A DNA stretch of 64,000 bases from JABDMH01 sp965223165 (GTDB lineage: Bacteria > Bacteroidota > Bacteroidia > Chitinophagales > Saprospiraceae): the NCBI GenBank assembly GCA_965223165.1, contig CBDCVQ010000019.1, positions 1 to 64,000 on the forward strand, written 5' to 3'. A model generated the notes under the pieces. The model saw nothing but the letters and a program-made list of their open reading frames with translations, was not told the origin of the DNA and made no database searches. A program made the position numbers and the translations under genes. This document shows positions 45,101 to 53,154 of this stretch, in pieces. Every line of letters starts with the position of its first letter. Within the stretch, counting starts at the first letter, position 1.

Positions 45101-47659
45101 GTGCAACTAATGGGAACGTCCCTCACACCTGGTGTGAGCTTCCGTTGGGTTGGTCCGAGTGGTTTTACCTCCGATGAGGCCAACCCCGTGGTAGATCTGC
45201 CAGGTCAATACATGCTGACCGTCAGCGCACCAAACGGATGCACCAACCAGGCAACTGCCATGGTGGACAGAGAAACGGAAGGTCCGGCCATAATGATATT
45301 GGGCACGGCCATGGCGTGCGGAGATAGCACTACGACACTGATGCTTGACCTGGATGACACCACTGGATGGTCGGTGACTTGGACGGGGCCAGAGGGCTTC
45401 ACCTCGACCCACTTCCGTCCGGTCGTGCGCCACTTGGGCACATACCAGGTCACGGCCACATACAACGATGGCTGTCAGACAGAGGAATCTTTTGACGTCA
45501 CTCGCTCTGAGGATCTCGACTTTCTGATCTTGATAGATACTTTCGATTGCAATCGACCGGCGATTCGCTTGGAATGGCAATCTGAGACAGAGATCATCCG
45601 CTCATTCTGGATCGACCCGGCTGGGTTGATCATAGAAGACCGAAGTCCCGTAGTGACTAAGAGAGGCAGATACCAACTCGTACTAGAGAGTGTCGAAGGT
45701 TGCGTCGATACCGGAGCCGTCGAGACCGTAGACAACACATTTGAACCGGATATACAGGCCGAAGGAGGTGTGCTGGATGGATGTGATACATTACCCTTCT
45801 ACCTCTTTGGTTTTTCAAGCACACCCGATGTCACCTACCGGTGGACGGGACCCAATGGCTTCATGTCCAATCTTCCGAGCCCTCCGGCTACTGATCCAGG
45901 GCGCTACGTCCTCTCGGTGACCGGACCTAATGGGTGCGAAGTGTCTACAAGAGTCAACGTGCTGATCGACTCATGTGAAGGGGTGGGTGATCGAGTGTGG
46001 ATCGATGCAGATTGCGACGGAATACAGGATACGTTGGAGGTAGGAGCGGCCGGCATCGTGGTGCAATTGTACACCTGCGACACCATACTTGTTGATGAGC
46101 AGAGGACGGACGAAAACGGGCGATACCGATTTGTTGATCTAATCCCCGGACAGGAATACTTCCTCAAATACCTGCTGCCGGATAGCGCGACCTTTAGCCC
46201 GGCCAACACCGGCGACCGTGAGCACGATTCGGATGTCATCGGCCCCGAGGGTCGCACCAAGTGCTTCAGCATCGAAGACAGCCAGATGGATCTGAGCTGG
46301 GATGCGGGTATCTGCGTCAAGGAGGATACAAGTCAGTGTGAGGTCGTAATTATCGCCACTCGCTACGACTGCCGAGGCGATTCAGCGTTGCTGGAGGCAA
46401 GGGTCCCGAATATGGTCACATACCAATGGGCGGGTCATGGAGGATTTGCTTCCACAGAGCCTTCGATAGCTGTGCCAGCTCACGGCCAATACTGGCTGGA
46501 AGTCACCGACTTTTCGGGCTGCGTTGCGGTAGACTCCATCGATCTGGACACTTTCCAATTGCATGCCGTTATGGTCGAGCAAGTGCTTGTTCCTTGCGAC
46601 TCGATAGGCGTATGGACTTCAGTCGTCTCAACTGTGAGACCCCATACGCGCATTACCTGGATTCGCCCAGATGGGCATAAAATGGTAGGCGACTCCGCAT
46701 TTATCTATCTGGCCGGTCTGTATTGGATTGTAGTCGAGGATACGCTGACTGGATGCTATGATAAATTCCTCGTGGAGTTTGCTAGCGTCTGCTGCAATAT
46801 CCTGGATGGCGGCGTTCTAGGCTACGACGAGTCTCAATGCGGGGCATACGACCCCCAGGAGATCGTAAGTATCTTAGATCCCTCAGGTGGCTATGGCCCG
46901 ATCGAGTACATGTGGATTAAAACGGATGATCCCTCTCTGCCCTACAGCAAGTGGGATCGCATCTGGAGAGCGGACGAGGCCACGTATGATCCACCTATGA
47001 TCATGCAAACCACCTACTACACGCGATGTGCGAGGAGGAAAGGATGCACCGATTGGCTACCGGGCGAAACCAATGTGATCAAGAAGGAAGTACTGGAAGT
47101 GCCAGTCATTGTGGATTCGACCATACATGTCATTGCGGAGCAATCCTGTGACGCTAATGATGGTAGCATTCGTTTTGCCCTGGCCAGCGACCCAGCTCCT
47201 CCTTATGAGGTTATCATATTCTCTGACAAAGGGGAAGTGAGATTTGGTCCCTTCGCCGACAGCATGATCACCCTGAGTCCATTGAAGCCAGGTACGTACT
47301 ATGATCTGGAAGTCCGGTCAGGACAGCGATGCTACAGTGGACTTTTAGATTCGATGCTGGTAGTGGATTCGGCTTCTTGCCAGATCTCTAACCGGGCTGT
47401 GCTGAACGTGTATCCTAATCCTTCAAAGGGGATCTTTACACTGGAAGGGCACTTTGATGATGGTAGAAACGCCTCGGCCACGCTGGAGGTCATCGACCCC
47501 TTTGGTAGAAAACAAGTAGTTGAAAAGAATATTCCAGTGATCAAGGGTAGCCTCCAGGTTGCCGCCGAAATAGAGGATGAACTTCTCAACGGCCTATACT
47601 ACCTCCGGATTAGCTCCAAGGGAGATGTCAAAATGATCCCATTGAATGTGGCAAAGTGA
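41471..47659 (+). CDS. Giant T9SS surface protein, 3' part after frameshift
   Basis: The meaningful coding sequence joins the 5' part at 41560-41562; the roughly 30 codons before that are the wrong register of repeat six. It supplies the rest of DUF11 unit six, unit seven, and four more diverged DUF11 domains (YDLALAKM, YDLALTKV twice, YDLALTKQ) with Asp/Glu-rich linkers. SprB repeats follow (CTGDTDGQILLTVSNGAAPYTFRW; CAQNNGAIDLQVTG), then a run of PKD/Ig-like modules with WTGPNGFTS motifs. An SdrD-B-like domain (GDRVWIDADCDGIQD; DENGRYRFVDLIPG) and a C-terminal T9SS type A sorting domain (LNVYPNPSKGIFTLEG; LNGLYYLRISSKG) finish the protein. Joined to the 5' part the product is about 5,240 residues. 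The sorting domain directs export across the outer membrane and cell-surface attachment. Confidence 0.87.
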   Translation: MMPAPTPMSRRMPITFGPSPPYRAVPPKPSNVTYDIDANFQGTTLLNQVQITADDGDDVDSDPDQDYSTDDKNDSNDDDDEDEVSIPVGQVYDLAIDKSITSSGPYQPGGQVTFAIVVTNEGSLDAADVEVTDNPASGLTFASSDAGSNTNVTENADNLWTIASLPSGASETINVTYDIDTDFQGSTLVNRVQITADDGDDVDSDPDQDYSTDDKNDSNDDDDEDEVSVPVEQTYDLALAKMTIGQGPFRPGDNITYQITLTNEGRAPATNVEVTDNPGAHLTFVSSNANTLSNVTQVNDSTYVIGSLLALMSQEIQVTYRIDPDFMGDQVVNRAQITRDDGDDEDSDPDRDYEEDEDGDNDPDDDDEDEETTPVEQTYDLALTKVLASAGPFAPGDQITYRIRVTNEGTLDANNVQITDNPDPALSFVSSDAGSNANVTEDADNLWTVAALPAGASEDIQVTYRIDASFQGDQVRNRAQITRDDGDDEDSNPDRDYDEDEDGDNDPDDDDEDEETTPVEQTYDLALTKVLASAGPFTPGDQITYRIRVTNEGTLDASNVQVTDNPDPALSFISSDAGSNTNVTEDADNLWTLASLPAGSSEDIVVTYRIATSFGGSHVRNRAQITRDDGDDEDSDPDRDYEEDEDGDNDPDDDDEDEENTPLQLTYDLALTKQVMTPGPYYPSDLITYRLRIVNQGNANAANIQVTDNPGVGLTFVNSDAAGDPNVTQDAPNLFTIASLPVGALQDIMVVYRINQDYAGDRVVNQAQITRDDGDDVDSDPDRDYEEDEDGDNDPDDDDEDGVDLPLTIPCATDIDLSATLTSPICTGDTDGQILLTVSNGAAPYTFRWNTGASSQNLTGLGAGTYSVTVEDRFGCTATDSYVLTEPPAIQLRITVTNATCAQNNGAIDLQVTGRGGPMTYLWSNGATTQDLTNLAPGTYEVTVSDAQNCGKSARATVQRSISDLRLTVTADPLTCARTQTRLSVQSTANIVSYRWSGPNGFTSTSSQPTVSEPGTYTLQASDAAGCPGSGQVVVVADRVTPNIVASGGDLGCQGSLRLQGGSSTPGVQFAWTGPNGFTSNQQNPVVVEEGTYTLRVSASNGCIAEQSVTVKAGGQGPEMTITADQLDCSHSSVQIIVTSSETIVQHSWVGPQGFSSTELNPFVRLPGVYRLTATSSSGCSTSEEIEITSDIDIPHVQASGGTIDCASDKVQLMGTSLTPGVSFRWVGPSGFTSDEANPVVDLPGQYMLTVSAPNGCTNQATAMVDRETEGPAIMILGTAMACGDSTTTLMLDLDDTTGWSVTWTGPEGFTSTHFRPVVRHLGTYQVTATYNDGCQTEESFDVTRSEDLDFLILIDTFDCNRPAIRLEWQSETEIIRSFWIDPAGLIIEDRSPVVTKRGRYQLVLESVEGCVDTGAVETVDNTFEPDIQAEGGVLDGCDTLPFYLFGFSSTPDVTYRWTGPNGFMSNLPSPPATDPGRYVLSVTGPNGCEVSTRVNVLIDSCEGVGDRVWIDADCDGIQDTLEVGAAGIVVQLYTCDTILVDEQRTDENGRYRFVDLIPGQEYFLKYLLPDSATFSPANTGDREHDSDVIGPEGRTKCFSIEDSQMDLSWDAGICVKEDTSQCEVVIIATRYDCRGDSALLEARVPNMVTYQWAGHGGFASTEPSIAVPAHGQYWLEVTDFSGCVAVDSIDLDTFQLHAVMVEQVLVPCDSIGVWTSVVSTVRPHTRITWIRPDGHKMVGDSAFIYLAGLYWIVVEDTLTGCYDKFLVEFASVCCNILDGGVLGYDESQCGAYDPQEIVSILDPSGGYGPIEYMWIKTDDPSLPYSKWDRIWRADEATYDPPMIMQTTYYTRCARRKGCTDWLPGETNVIKKEVLEVPVIVDSTIHVIAEQSCDANDGSIRFALASDPAPPYEVIIFSDKGEVRFGPFADSMITLSPLKPGTYYDLEVRSGQRCYSGLLDSMLVVDSASCQISNRAVLNVYPNPSKGIFTLEGHFDDGRNASATLEVIDPFGRKQVVEKNIPVIKGSLQVAAEIEDELLNGLYYLRISSKGDVKMIPLNVAK

Positions 47660-47673
47660 GCCCTAGCGCCTTA

Positions 47674-47704
47674 ATAGTGGCCAGGTTTCGAGCCTGGCCA
47701 CTAT
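47674..47704 (+). terminator. Strong hairpin after the giant surface-protein gene
   Basis: A perfect 12-bp stem, ATAGTGGCCAGG paired with CCTGGCCACTAT, with a seven-base loop begins 15 bases after the stop codon. Only a short CTTTG follows instead of a T-run. It fits a factor-independent terminator or 3'-end stabiliser. Confidence 0.5.
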
Positions 47705-47726
47705 CTTTGCCGACAAACCATCCAGT

Positions 47727-48404
47727 GTGATCACGCCAAACAGATACACACCTCCCCTCGTGGGCATTCTGCTGGCTTTGGCCTGCTCACCAGTTTGGAG
47801 CATCGACTCCTACTGGATCGAGAGCCGGGGAACCTGGTCTGATTTGAGTCAGGAGTCCGCCCGCTCCGCTGGCACCCCTGACTTAGGAGAGCTACCCACT
47901 CGCAAGGACCGCAAGATCTTTGATACACAGTCTTTCGCAAAGACTAAAGAGACCGTGCACCTGAGCGGTCAAATGTTGCCCTCCGATCTGAGGATGGAGG
48001 GTCCCACTAAGCGACCTGCCTTTGAGAGGCCGGCGTCTGCAGGGCTGCAAGCCCATGATGATATTTCCATCTCGACATCCGTTGATTGGCAACACCCAGG
48101 TCATCTGGTATGGGCAAATCAAGAAAGGGAGCTAGTGGTCGACCTCAACGCACCATGGGTCGGAGACCTCAACATTCTAAGTCACATAGTCGGAAAGGTT
48201 TTGCTACCTCAACATAGTGGCAGTGGTGATCGGTATCTCCCCAATACCTTTTGGCCCAATGGCGGCAGGGTCACTGATCACTCTTCGGCTAAACGCCGCC
48301 AACCCCAATCTTCTGGTGGATTTGAGCCAGGGGCACGCCCGCCCCCAAGCAAATCAAAAAAAGACACGGGACTGTGCACATCATCCGATGACCCTATGAA
48401 GTGA
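47727..48404 (+). CDS. Exported protein resembling the truncated N-terminus of a large adhesin
   Basis: The 225-residue product has a signal-like start (LVGILLALACSPVWS). It then reads SYWIESRGTWSDLSQESA, GTPDLGELPTRKDRKIFDTQSF and ETVHLSGQ. This follows the pattern YW-(I/V)-x-G-x-G-x-W-S-D-x-x-x-W-S ... G-x-x-P-T-x-x-D-x-(V/I)-x-F-D at the N-terminus of many large Bacteroidota surface proteins. Several of the usual Gly and Trp residues are replaced, and the protein stops after a basic, proline-rich tail where relatives continue for over a thousand residues. It is probably a truncated, decaying copy, though expression of a short secreted protein cannot be excluded. It begins 67 bases after the giant gene. 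Confidence 0.45.
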   Translation: MITPNRYTPPLVGILLALACSPVWSIDSYWIESRGTWSDLSQESARSAGTPDLGELPTRKDRKIFDTQSFAKTKETVHLSGQMLPSDLRMEGPTKRPAFERPASAGLQAHDDISISTSVDWQHPGHLVWANQERELVVDLNAPWVGDLNILSHIVGKVLLPQHSGSGDRYLPNTFWPNGGRVTDHSSAKRRQPQSSGGFEPGARPPPSKSKKDTGLCTSSDDPMK

Positions 48405-48518
48405 TGGTGACAGAAGATTCTGACACCGAGGAATCTGCCTTTGAGCATGCACCCCCGGTGTTTTAAAATGACCCCAGAAAAGCTCGTACACTTGGAACGC
48501 AATTGAAGCGTCTACGAA

Positions 48519-49205
48519 ATGGAACGAATTGCAATCATCGACAGAGACCCCAATTACTACCATGAGCTACTGACGGACCCGCTCTTTCGAGCCCGCTACA
48601 CGTGTCAGGGCAAATTCAAATCAGTCAGCCAGTTTGTGCAGTCGATTGAGTCCACAGACTTTTACGACTTGGTACTGCTGTCCTTGGACACGGGATCGGC
48701 AAAGATGGTCATCGGTCATCTGTACAAATTGAAATATTTGCTACCTGACACCAAGCTCATTGCCGTGACCAGTGCGGTAGACCGGATCGTCCTCCTTAGC
48801 GCCCTGGAGGAAGGAATTAACGGCTATGTGGTAAAGCCACAGACAACCAAGGACTTACTTTCCGTCCTCGATCAGGTCTCCGATCAATCTTACCACCTAG
48901 ACCAGCGTGCCTTCGCTCCTATTATGCAATTCTTTCGCCAAGGTGGTCTGTTTGGTGGGCCATCACTAGATCCCCAGAAGCGACGTCAACTACAAAGTTT
49001 GGCTGTACTTGAGCTGCAGGTACTGGATCAGTTGCTCAGTCGCAATAGATATAAGCAAATTGCCGACCAACTGGATATTTCCGACAATACGGCACGCTAC
49101 TACATCCGGAAGGTGTATCAGCGCTTTGGTGTATCAAAACGAAGTGAGCTTCAGCGGCTATTTGGGCGCACACATCCACAAAAATCCAAGCGTACGTCCT
49201 ACTAG
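48519..49205 (+). CDS. LuxR-type regulator with degenerate receiver
   Basis: The 228-residue product has a receiver-like domain that keeps the N-terminal acidic pair (IIDRD) and the Lys (GYVVKPQ). It carries Ser55 at the phospho-acceptor position (DLVLLSLDTGS), so ordinary Asp phosphorylation is unlikely. The C-terminal HTH is LAVLELQVLDQLLSRNRYKQIADQLDISDNTARYYIRKVYQRFGVSKRSEL. Its TAG stop lies inside the ACTAGT target duplication of the neighbouring insertion sequence. The original C-terminus may have been different. Confidence 0.8.
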   Translation: MERIAIIDRDPNYYHELLTDPLFRARYTCQGKFKSVSQFVQSIESTDFYDLVLLSLDTGSAKMVIGHLYKLKYLLPDTKLIAVTSAVDRIVLLSALEEGINGYVVKPQTTKDLLSVLDQVSDQSYHLDQRAFAPIMQFFRQGGLFGGPSLDPQKRRQLQSLAVLELQVLDQLLSRNRYKQIADQLDISDNTARYYIRKVYQRFGVSKRSELQRLFGRTHPQKSKRTSY

Positions 49206-49206
49206 T

Positions 49207-51011
49207 GAGCGCACTCCAGAAAGTGGCATATTGGGCTGATTGGTATGGAAATGCAGCATTTGGCTATGCTAATGGGGACATCTGGCCAGAGAAGGTTTCA
49301 TGACCATAGTAATCAATTGATCAAGCCAAAGCCTCAGATGATGGTCGAAAGGGTGTTTTTGGGCAGTTTGGACCCCAATTCTTTTGCAATTGACCCAAAT
49401 TGATCGAGATAAAACAAATAGGGTATTCCTCACAAGACCTCGATATTTACTTTTGCTGCCTCCATGCAGTGTGTGGAACACTTGATGAATGGTAGATTCT
49501 ACATTGGCTCTGATTCCTTTGGCGATGGCGGCTGGTAGAACACCAGCCAGCGCCAGTCCTGCTTCGACCTGATCGGAGGTGAAGTATCGATACTTGGCCG
49601 ATCTGCCTTCGATTGAAATGCGATAGCGACCTCCTCTGGACATCGTTGTCTGTAGCCATTTATCCACCTTGGGATCATATATCCAGATGTTGCCGTGCTC
49701 GTCTTTTTTGAATCGGTGTGCACTGCCTCCACAGGTATTGGCTAAGTGCCACTCATCGGCTATGTGATTAGCGAAGCGCTTGCGGTTTTCTATGCTGTCA
49801 TATCCGCCATCGGTATGTACTTGTTCGACCTGTTGGCCGGTCACTTGTTGACTTTGCTTAACGGCTTGCTCCAGAAAGTCGCAATCAGGATGCGTGGCTT
49901 TCTTTACCTGCACAGCAGTAATTAGCCTAAGATCCTCCTGGGTAGTCTCGGTAATATTGGCACTATACCCGCTTACTTGTTTTCTATTTGATCCGCTGCC
50001 CTTCGCTCGATAGGCAGCATCCGGGTCATGCATTGACTGTATGCCGTCCGCTTTCATTTCTTCTTTTTCCCTAACGCGGCAAGGTGGATCGTCTTGCTCA
50101 TCCTTGCTGCCTTCTTGCTGAGCACTTGGTTGGGCTTGGCTAGACTGCTTGATCTCCACATAGTGCTCTTCGTATAGTTGGCTCAGAAGCTCATGGTAGT
50201 GTGAGTCGTGCGACCCATAGATATTGAGCAGCTTGCGTATCAAAAAGCCCAGCCGGCGCAGCCAATCTGACTTGTCTGCATGGGTCATCTTGTACAGGTG
50301 ATTAGTCACCGATTTGCCCAATATCTGTTTAAGAAAACTCTTGTCCGATTCCTTCTTAATCTGTTTGTCCCAGTCTTGTGGAAGACTCTTGCAAAACACT
50401 TGCACTCCATGTAATACCTTGTGCAGCCGTGATCCCTTGCGAATATTGGACTGGATCAACTTGCTGTCCATTCGTAGACTCCGGCCATTGATACTATATC
50501 TGGTGATTTGCTCACTGGTAAGACTACCGAAGAGCTTCCCAAATAGATCCTCTCCCGTAGTCTCGGTGTGCCTGACCAGCTTTGACTTAAAGTCGTAAAA
50601 GGTACTTGCCACTGGCACTTCATCATCTAAATTGGTCAGACCCAAGGCGCGCATCACCTGTAGATCAAATCCGCAGGCATTGTACAATTGCTCATCGGTC
50701 CAATCCTGACCCTCCTTCAGGATAATCATCGCCACCAACATCCGAATCGATGCATTTGGCCGACCCTTACCATCAGCATACAGCGGCCGAAAGATTTGCT
50801 CATCTATCCGACTGGTAACCTCTCGATAAAACACATTGAACCACGCTGCTTTATCATTTAACCGCCTAAGCTTTTTCGAGCCAATGACCTGATTAGTCGA
50901 GCTAAACAGATTTTGCTCAATTGATGTTCTACTCTCCTTAAACATATTATCAATATACCTAATACCTAACGAACTGGGAAATACCCAACCCACACTTTTC
51001 GGAGTGCGCTC
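49207..51011 (-). mobile_element. IS1182-like insertion sequence
   Basis: A 1,805-bp element bounded by inverted repeats GAGCGCACTCCAGAAAGTG (left) and GAGCGCACTCCGAAAAGTG (right, read inwards) with two mismatches. Both sides are flanked by ACTAGT (49201-49206 and 51012-51017), a target duplication of CTAG or the whole hexamer. It contains one complete transposase gene. It inserted at the junction of a response-regulator stop codon and a MITE-like element. Confidence 0.88.
49269..50945 (-). CDS. IS1182-like DDE transposase
   Basis: Start chosen at ATG 50945 (MFKESRTSIEQNLFSS), inside the element; the frame is open further but through the inverted repeat. The roughly 558-residue protein has the N-terminal DUF772-type region (YADGKGRPNASIRMLVAMIILKEGQDWTDEQLYNACGFDLQVMRALG). 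DDE residues appear in RMDSKLI, VHTDGGYDS and RANVESTIHQVF. The frame is intact, so the element may be active. Confidence 0.88.
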   Translation of the reverse strand: MFKESRTSIEQNLFSSTNQVIGSKKLRRLNDKAAWFNVFYREVTSRIDEQIFRPLYADGKGRPNASIRMLVAMIILKEGQDWTDEQLYNACGFDLQVMRALGLTNLDDEVPVASTFYDFKSKLVRHTETTGEDLFGKLFGSLTSEQITRYSINGRSLRMDSKLIQSNIRKGSRLHKVLHGVQVFCKSLPQDWDKQIKKESDKSFLKQILGKSVTNHLYKMTHADKSDWLRRLGFLIRKLLNIYGSHDSHYHELLSQLYEEHYVEIKQSSQAQPSAQQEGSKDEQDDPPCRVREKEEMKADGIQSMHDPDAAYRAKGSGSNRKQVSGYSANITETTQEDLRLITAVQVKKATHPDCDFLEQAVKQSQQVTGQQVEQVHTDGGYDSIENRKRFANHIADEWHLANTCGGSAHRFKKDEHGNIWIYDPKVDKWLQTTMSRGGRYRISIEGRSAKYRYFTSDQVEAGLALAGVLPAAIAKGIRANVESTIHQVFHTLHGGSKSKYRGLVRNTLFVLSRSIWVNCKRIGVQTAQKHPFDHHLRLWLDQLITMVMKPSLARCPH

Positions 51012-51179
51012 ACTAGTAGAGTTTCGCATTAGATATGTTGAATAATTCTAATAGGATTTTGTTCGCAGACGAGGCGCGAAGCACAGGCATAGCCGTAGCT
51101 ATGACGAGGCTTTGCAACGAAGTATGCGGACCAAAGACATTAGAATTAACCACAATATTTAATGCGAAACTCTACTAGT
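51012..51179 (+). mobile_element. MITE-like element, internally deleted, perfect 20-bp ends
   Basis: ACTAGTAGAGTTTCGCATTA at the left end is repeated exactly in inverse orientation at the right end (51160-51179). The 168-base element lacks the middle block found in the 226-230 base copies. Its first bases are shared with the right target duplication of the insertion sequence. Before that insertion it lay directly against the regulator gene at 48519 and supplied its stop codon. Confidence 0.9.
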
Positions 51180-51370
51180 TCTAATAGGATTTTGTTCGCA
51201 GACGAGGCATGACCGAACGATCTCGCAGAGTCGAGCATGACAACGCGAGAAGTGAGGGAACCGCGAAAGTGGGTGGGTGGCTAGCCGTAGCTATGGCGAG
51301 GCTTTGCAACGAAGTATGCGGACCAAAGACATTAGAATTAACCACAATATTTAATGCGAAACTCTACTAG
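51174..51370 (+). mobile_element. MITE-like element, 5'-truncated copy
   Basis: Sharing the ACTAGT of the preceding copy, this one lacks the left terminal repeat (it begins ACTAGTTCTAATAGGATTTTG). It keeps the middle block and the right end AATGCGAAACTCTACTAG. The two copies are therefore head-to-tail, perhaps from insertion of one into the end of the other. Confidence 0.88.
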
Positions 51371-51600
51371 GGGCTGGCCCGCACCGACGCTCGTCAAGCC
51401 TCCTTCTGTGACAGCTCTATCTAGGAGATATCCTGCGTCTGGTATGCCGAGATCAACCATCTGCATCCTTGGATATGGGTCGAATGGCAGCTACGCTGTA
51501 GTAAATATATTACACACAGATAGTAATTTCGACACCTCCATCAATCTAATGCCTGTGGTAACTTCGGTTTTAGCCCCAGATATTAGATGTCCGAACACAC

Positions 51601-52353
51601 TTGAAGCCATCTGAAGTAATACATATTGGTATAATTGACCGGGACACGAAGTACCTTTCCGGCATCAGTCGATTCTTTTCGGGGCATGCTGCCTTTCGAT
51701 GTAGCATCGTGGCACGTAACGTGACCGACTTTATCCAGAAATGGACCCGCTATTCTCGGCTTGACGTCCTACTTCTCGATCCATTTGCAGAGGACAACCC
51801 TTGCCTGCTCGATCATCTATTCAAGATCAGAAGACTGGTTTCTAACCACCGGACGGTGATTTTGACCTCCAACAGCGACGCGTCATCGATCTTCAGGGGA
51901 CTCGGATCAGAGATTCATGGTTACATCCTGAAAGACCGAGCCATGTCCTTTATTGGCGATGAGGTGGCCAAGATCCATAGAGGCAGGTGCTTCCTCGACG
52001 TTCAGGCTTTGGATCTGGTGCTGAAGTTCTTTGGCAATCAACGTGTCTTCGAGGTGGATGATCTCATTCGGCAACTACATAGTCGGACCAACCCCTGGGA
52101 ACTGACCGCTCGAGAGCTTCAGATAGCACGAGGCTTGGCAGAAAACAAGATGTACAAGGAAATTGCCGAGCAATACTTCATATCGATCAATACCGTGCGA
52201 TACTACATAAAGAGCTTGTACTCCAAGCTGGGTGTGTCTTCGCGCAAAGAGCTCATTTACAAGTTGGGTATCAGCATACAGCCCCAGGATGGAGGAGGTC
52301 AGTTACCTGAGAAATTTGTTTCGGATATGACCTCGCAAAGTATGACAGGTTGA
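51601..52353 (+). CDS. LuxR-type response regulator
   Basis: Start is TTG 51601; no ATG exists between the upstream stop at 51571 and the receiver. The 250-residue protein keeps the acidic pair (IIDRD), phospho-acceptor Asp60 (DVLLLDPFAED), Thr (VILTSNSD) and Lys (GYILKDRA). The LuxR HTH is LTARELQIARGLAENKMYKEIAEQYFISINTVRYYIKSLYSKLGVSSRKEL. It is related to the regulator at 48519 (shared NTxRYYIxxxYxxxGVSxRxEL) but retains the Asp that one lost. The absence of an ATG may mean the 5' end was altered by the adjacent MITE insertions. Confidence 0.8.
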   Translation: MKPSEVIHIGIIDRDTKYLSGISRFFSGHAAFRCSIVARNVTDFIQKWTRYSRLDVLLLDPFAEDNPCLLDHLFKIRRLVSNHRTVILTSNSDASSIFRGLGSEIHGYILKDRAMSFIGDEVAKIHRGRCFLDVQALDLVLKFFGNQRVFEVDDLIRQLHSRTNPWELTARELQIARGLAENKMYKEIAEQYFISINTVRYYIKSLYSKLGVSSRKELIYKLGISIQPQDGGGQLPEKFVSDMTSQSMTG

Positions 52354-52488
52354 CAATGATAGTGCAATACAGTCGGACGGACCACGGATTACTTCGACAT
52401 AAAGATCGAAGTATAGCTACGTGGTGCCGGGGCTTCCAAGCCTATCTTTCGTCTCATAATTTTTAATTTCTTACGGATTTTGTGTTTG

Positions 52489-52523
52489 CCGCTGCTATCT
52501 GAGGATCGCAGCGGTTTTTTTTT
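52489..52523 (+). terminator. Rho-independent terminator
   Basis: CCGCTGC (52489-52495) and GCAGCGG (52508-52514) form a perfect 7-bp stem, followed by nine T. It lies 136 bases after the regulator gene at 51601 and is the clearest intrinsic terminator in the window. Confidence 0.85.
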
Positions 52524-52633
52524 GCACTAGAGGCATATCAGTCGCCGTCTCGACCACCTCCCATCACCTTCTGAGATGAGTTCTCATCGCTCCTACGACA
52601 TCCTCCGTACGAAGAAGACTCCGAAGTAGGCTA

Positions 52634-53036
52634 GTATGTGTGAGGCGAGGACGCCTGACACGACCAGGTTGTTCTGTTGCTGAGCTATTCCAACGGCAAC
52701 TAGACTAGTACTAGTAGCGTTTCGCATTAGATATGTTGAATAATTCTAATAGGATTTTATTCGCAGACGAGGCATGACCGAACGATCTCGTAGAGTCGAG
52801 CATGACAATGCGAGAAGTAAGGGAACCGCGAAAGCGGGTGGGTGGCTAGCCCTAGCTATGGCGAGGCTTTGCAACGAAGCATGCGGACCAAAGACATTAG
52901 AATTAGCAACAAGATTTAATGCGAAACTCTACTAGCCTCAAAGGCCACACAGCCCGGAGCAGACCGCGTTTGGCGTCCCAGCCAAACGCCATCGTTAGCT
53001 CGCTGTCACTCTAAAGCCTTGATAATACGATTGCCC
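52634..53036. repeat. Dispersed noncoding repeat, copy 2, interrupted by a MITE
   Basis: It matches 23405-23571 but is split after CCAACGGCAA by the element at 52704-52931 and resumes at AGCCTCAAAGGCCACAC. No reading frame is conserved between the two copies. Confidence 0.7.
52704..52935 (+). mobile_element. MITE-like element, full length, with visible CTAG target duplication
   Basis: The element is preceded by CTAG (52700-52703) and ends at CTAG (52932-52935). The main left end ACTAGTAGCGTTTCGCATTA begins at 52710 after an extra ACTAGT; the right end is TAATGCGAAACTCTACTAG. The homologous repeat at 23405 reads GGCAACCAGCCTCAAAGG at the same place, i.e. an empty site. Confidence 0.88.
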
Positions 53037-53154
53037 AGATCACCAGCTCCTTTTCTATATCCTGCAAAATGGTTTTGCTATTCACCCGTGAGAATTGAGC
53101 CCACAGCATTCGAACATATGTGACGATGCTGTGAAGAAATTCCTACAGCTAGTT

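Noticed and set aside
51012..52935. Mobilisation of the MITE-like elements by the resident IS1182-like transposase
   Set aside because: The terminal repeats are different (ACTAGTAGAGTTTCGC versus GAGCGCACTCC); only the CTAG target is shared.
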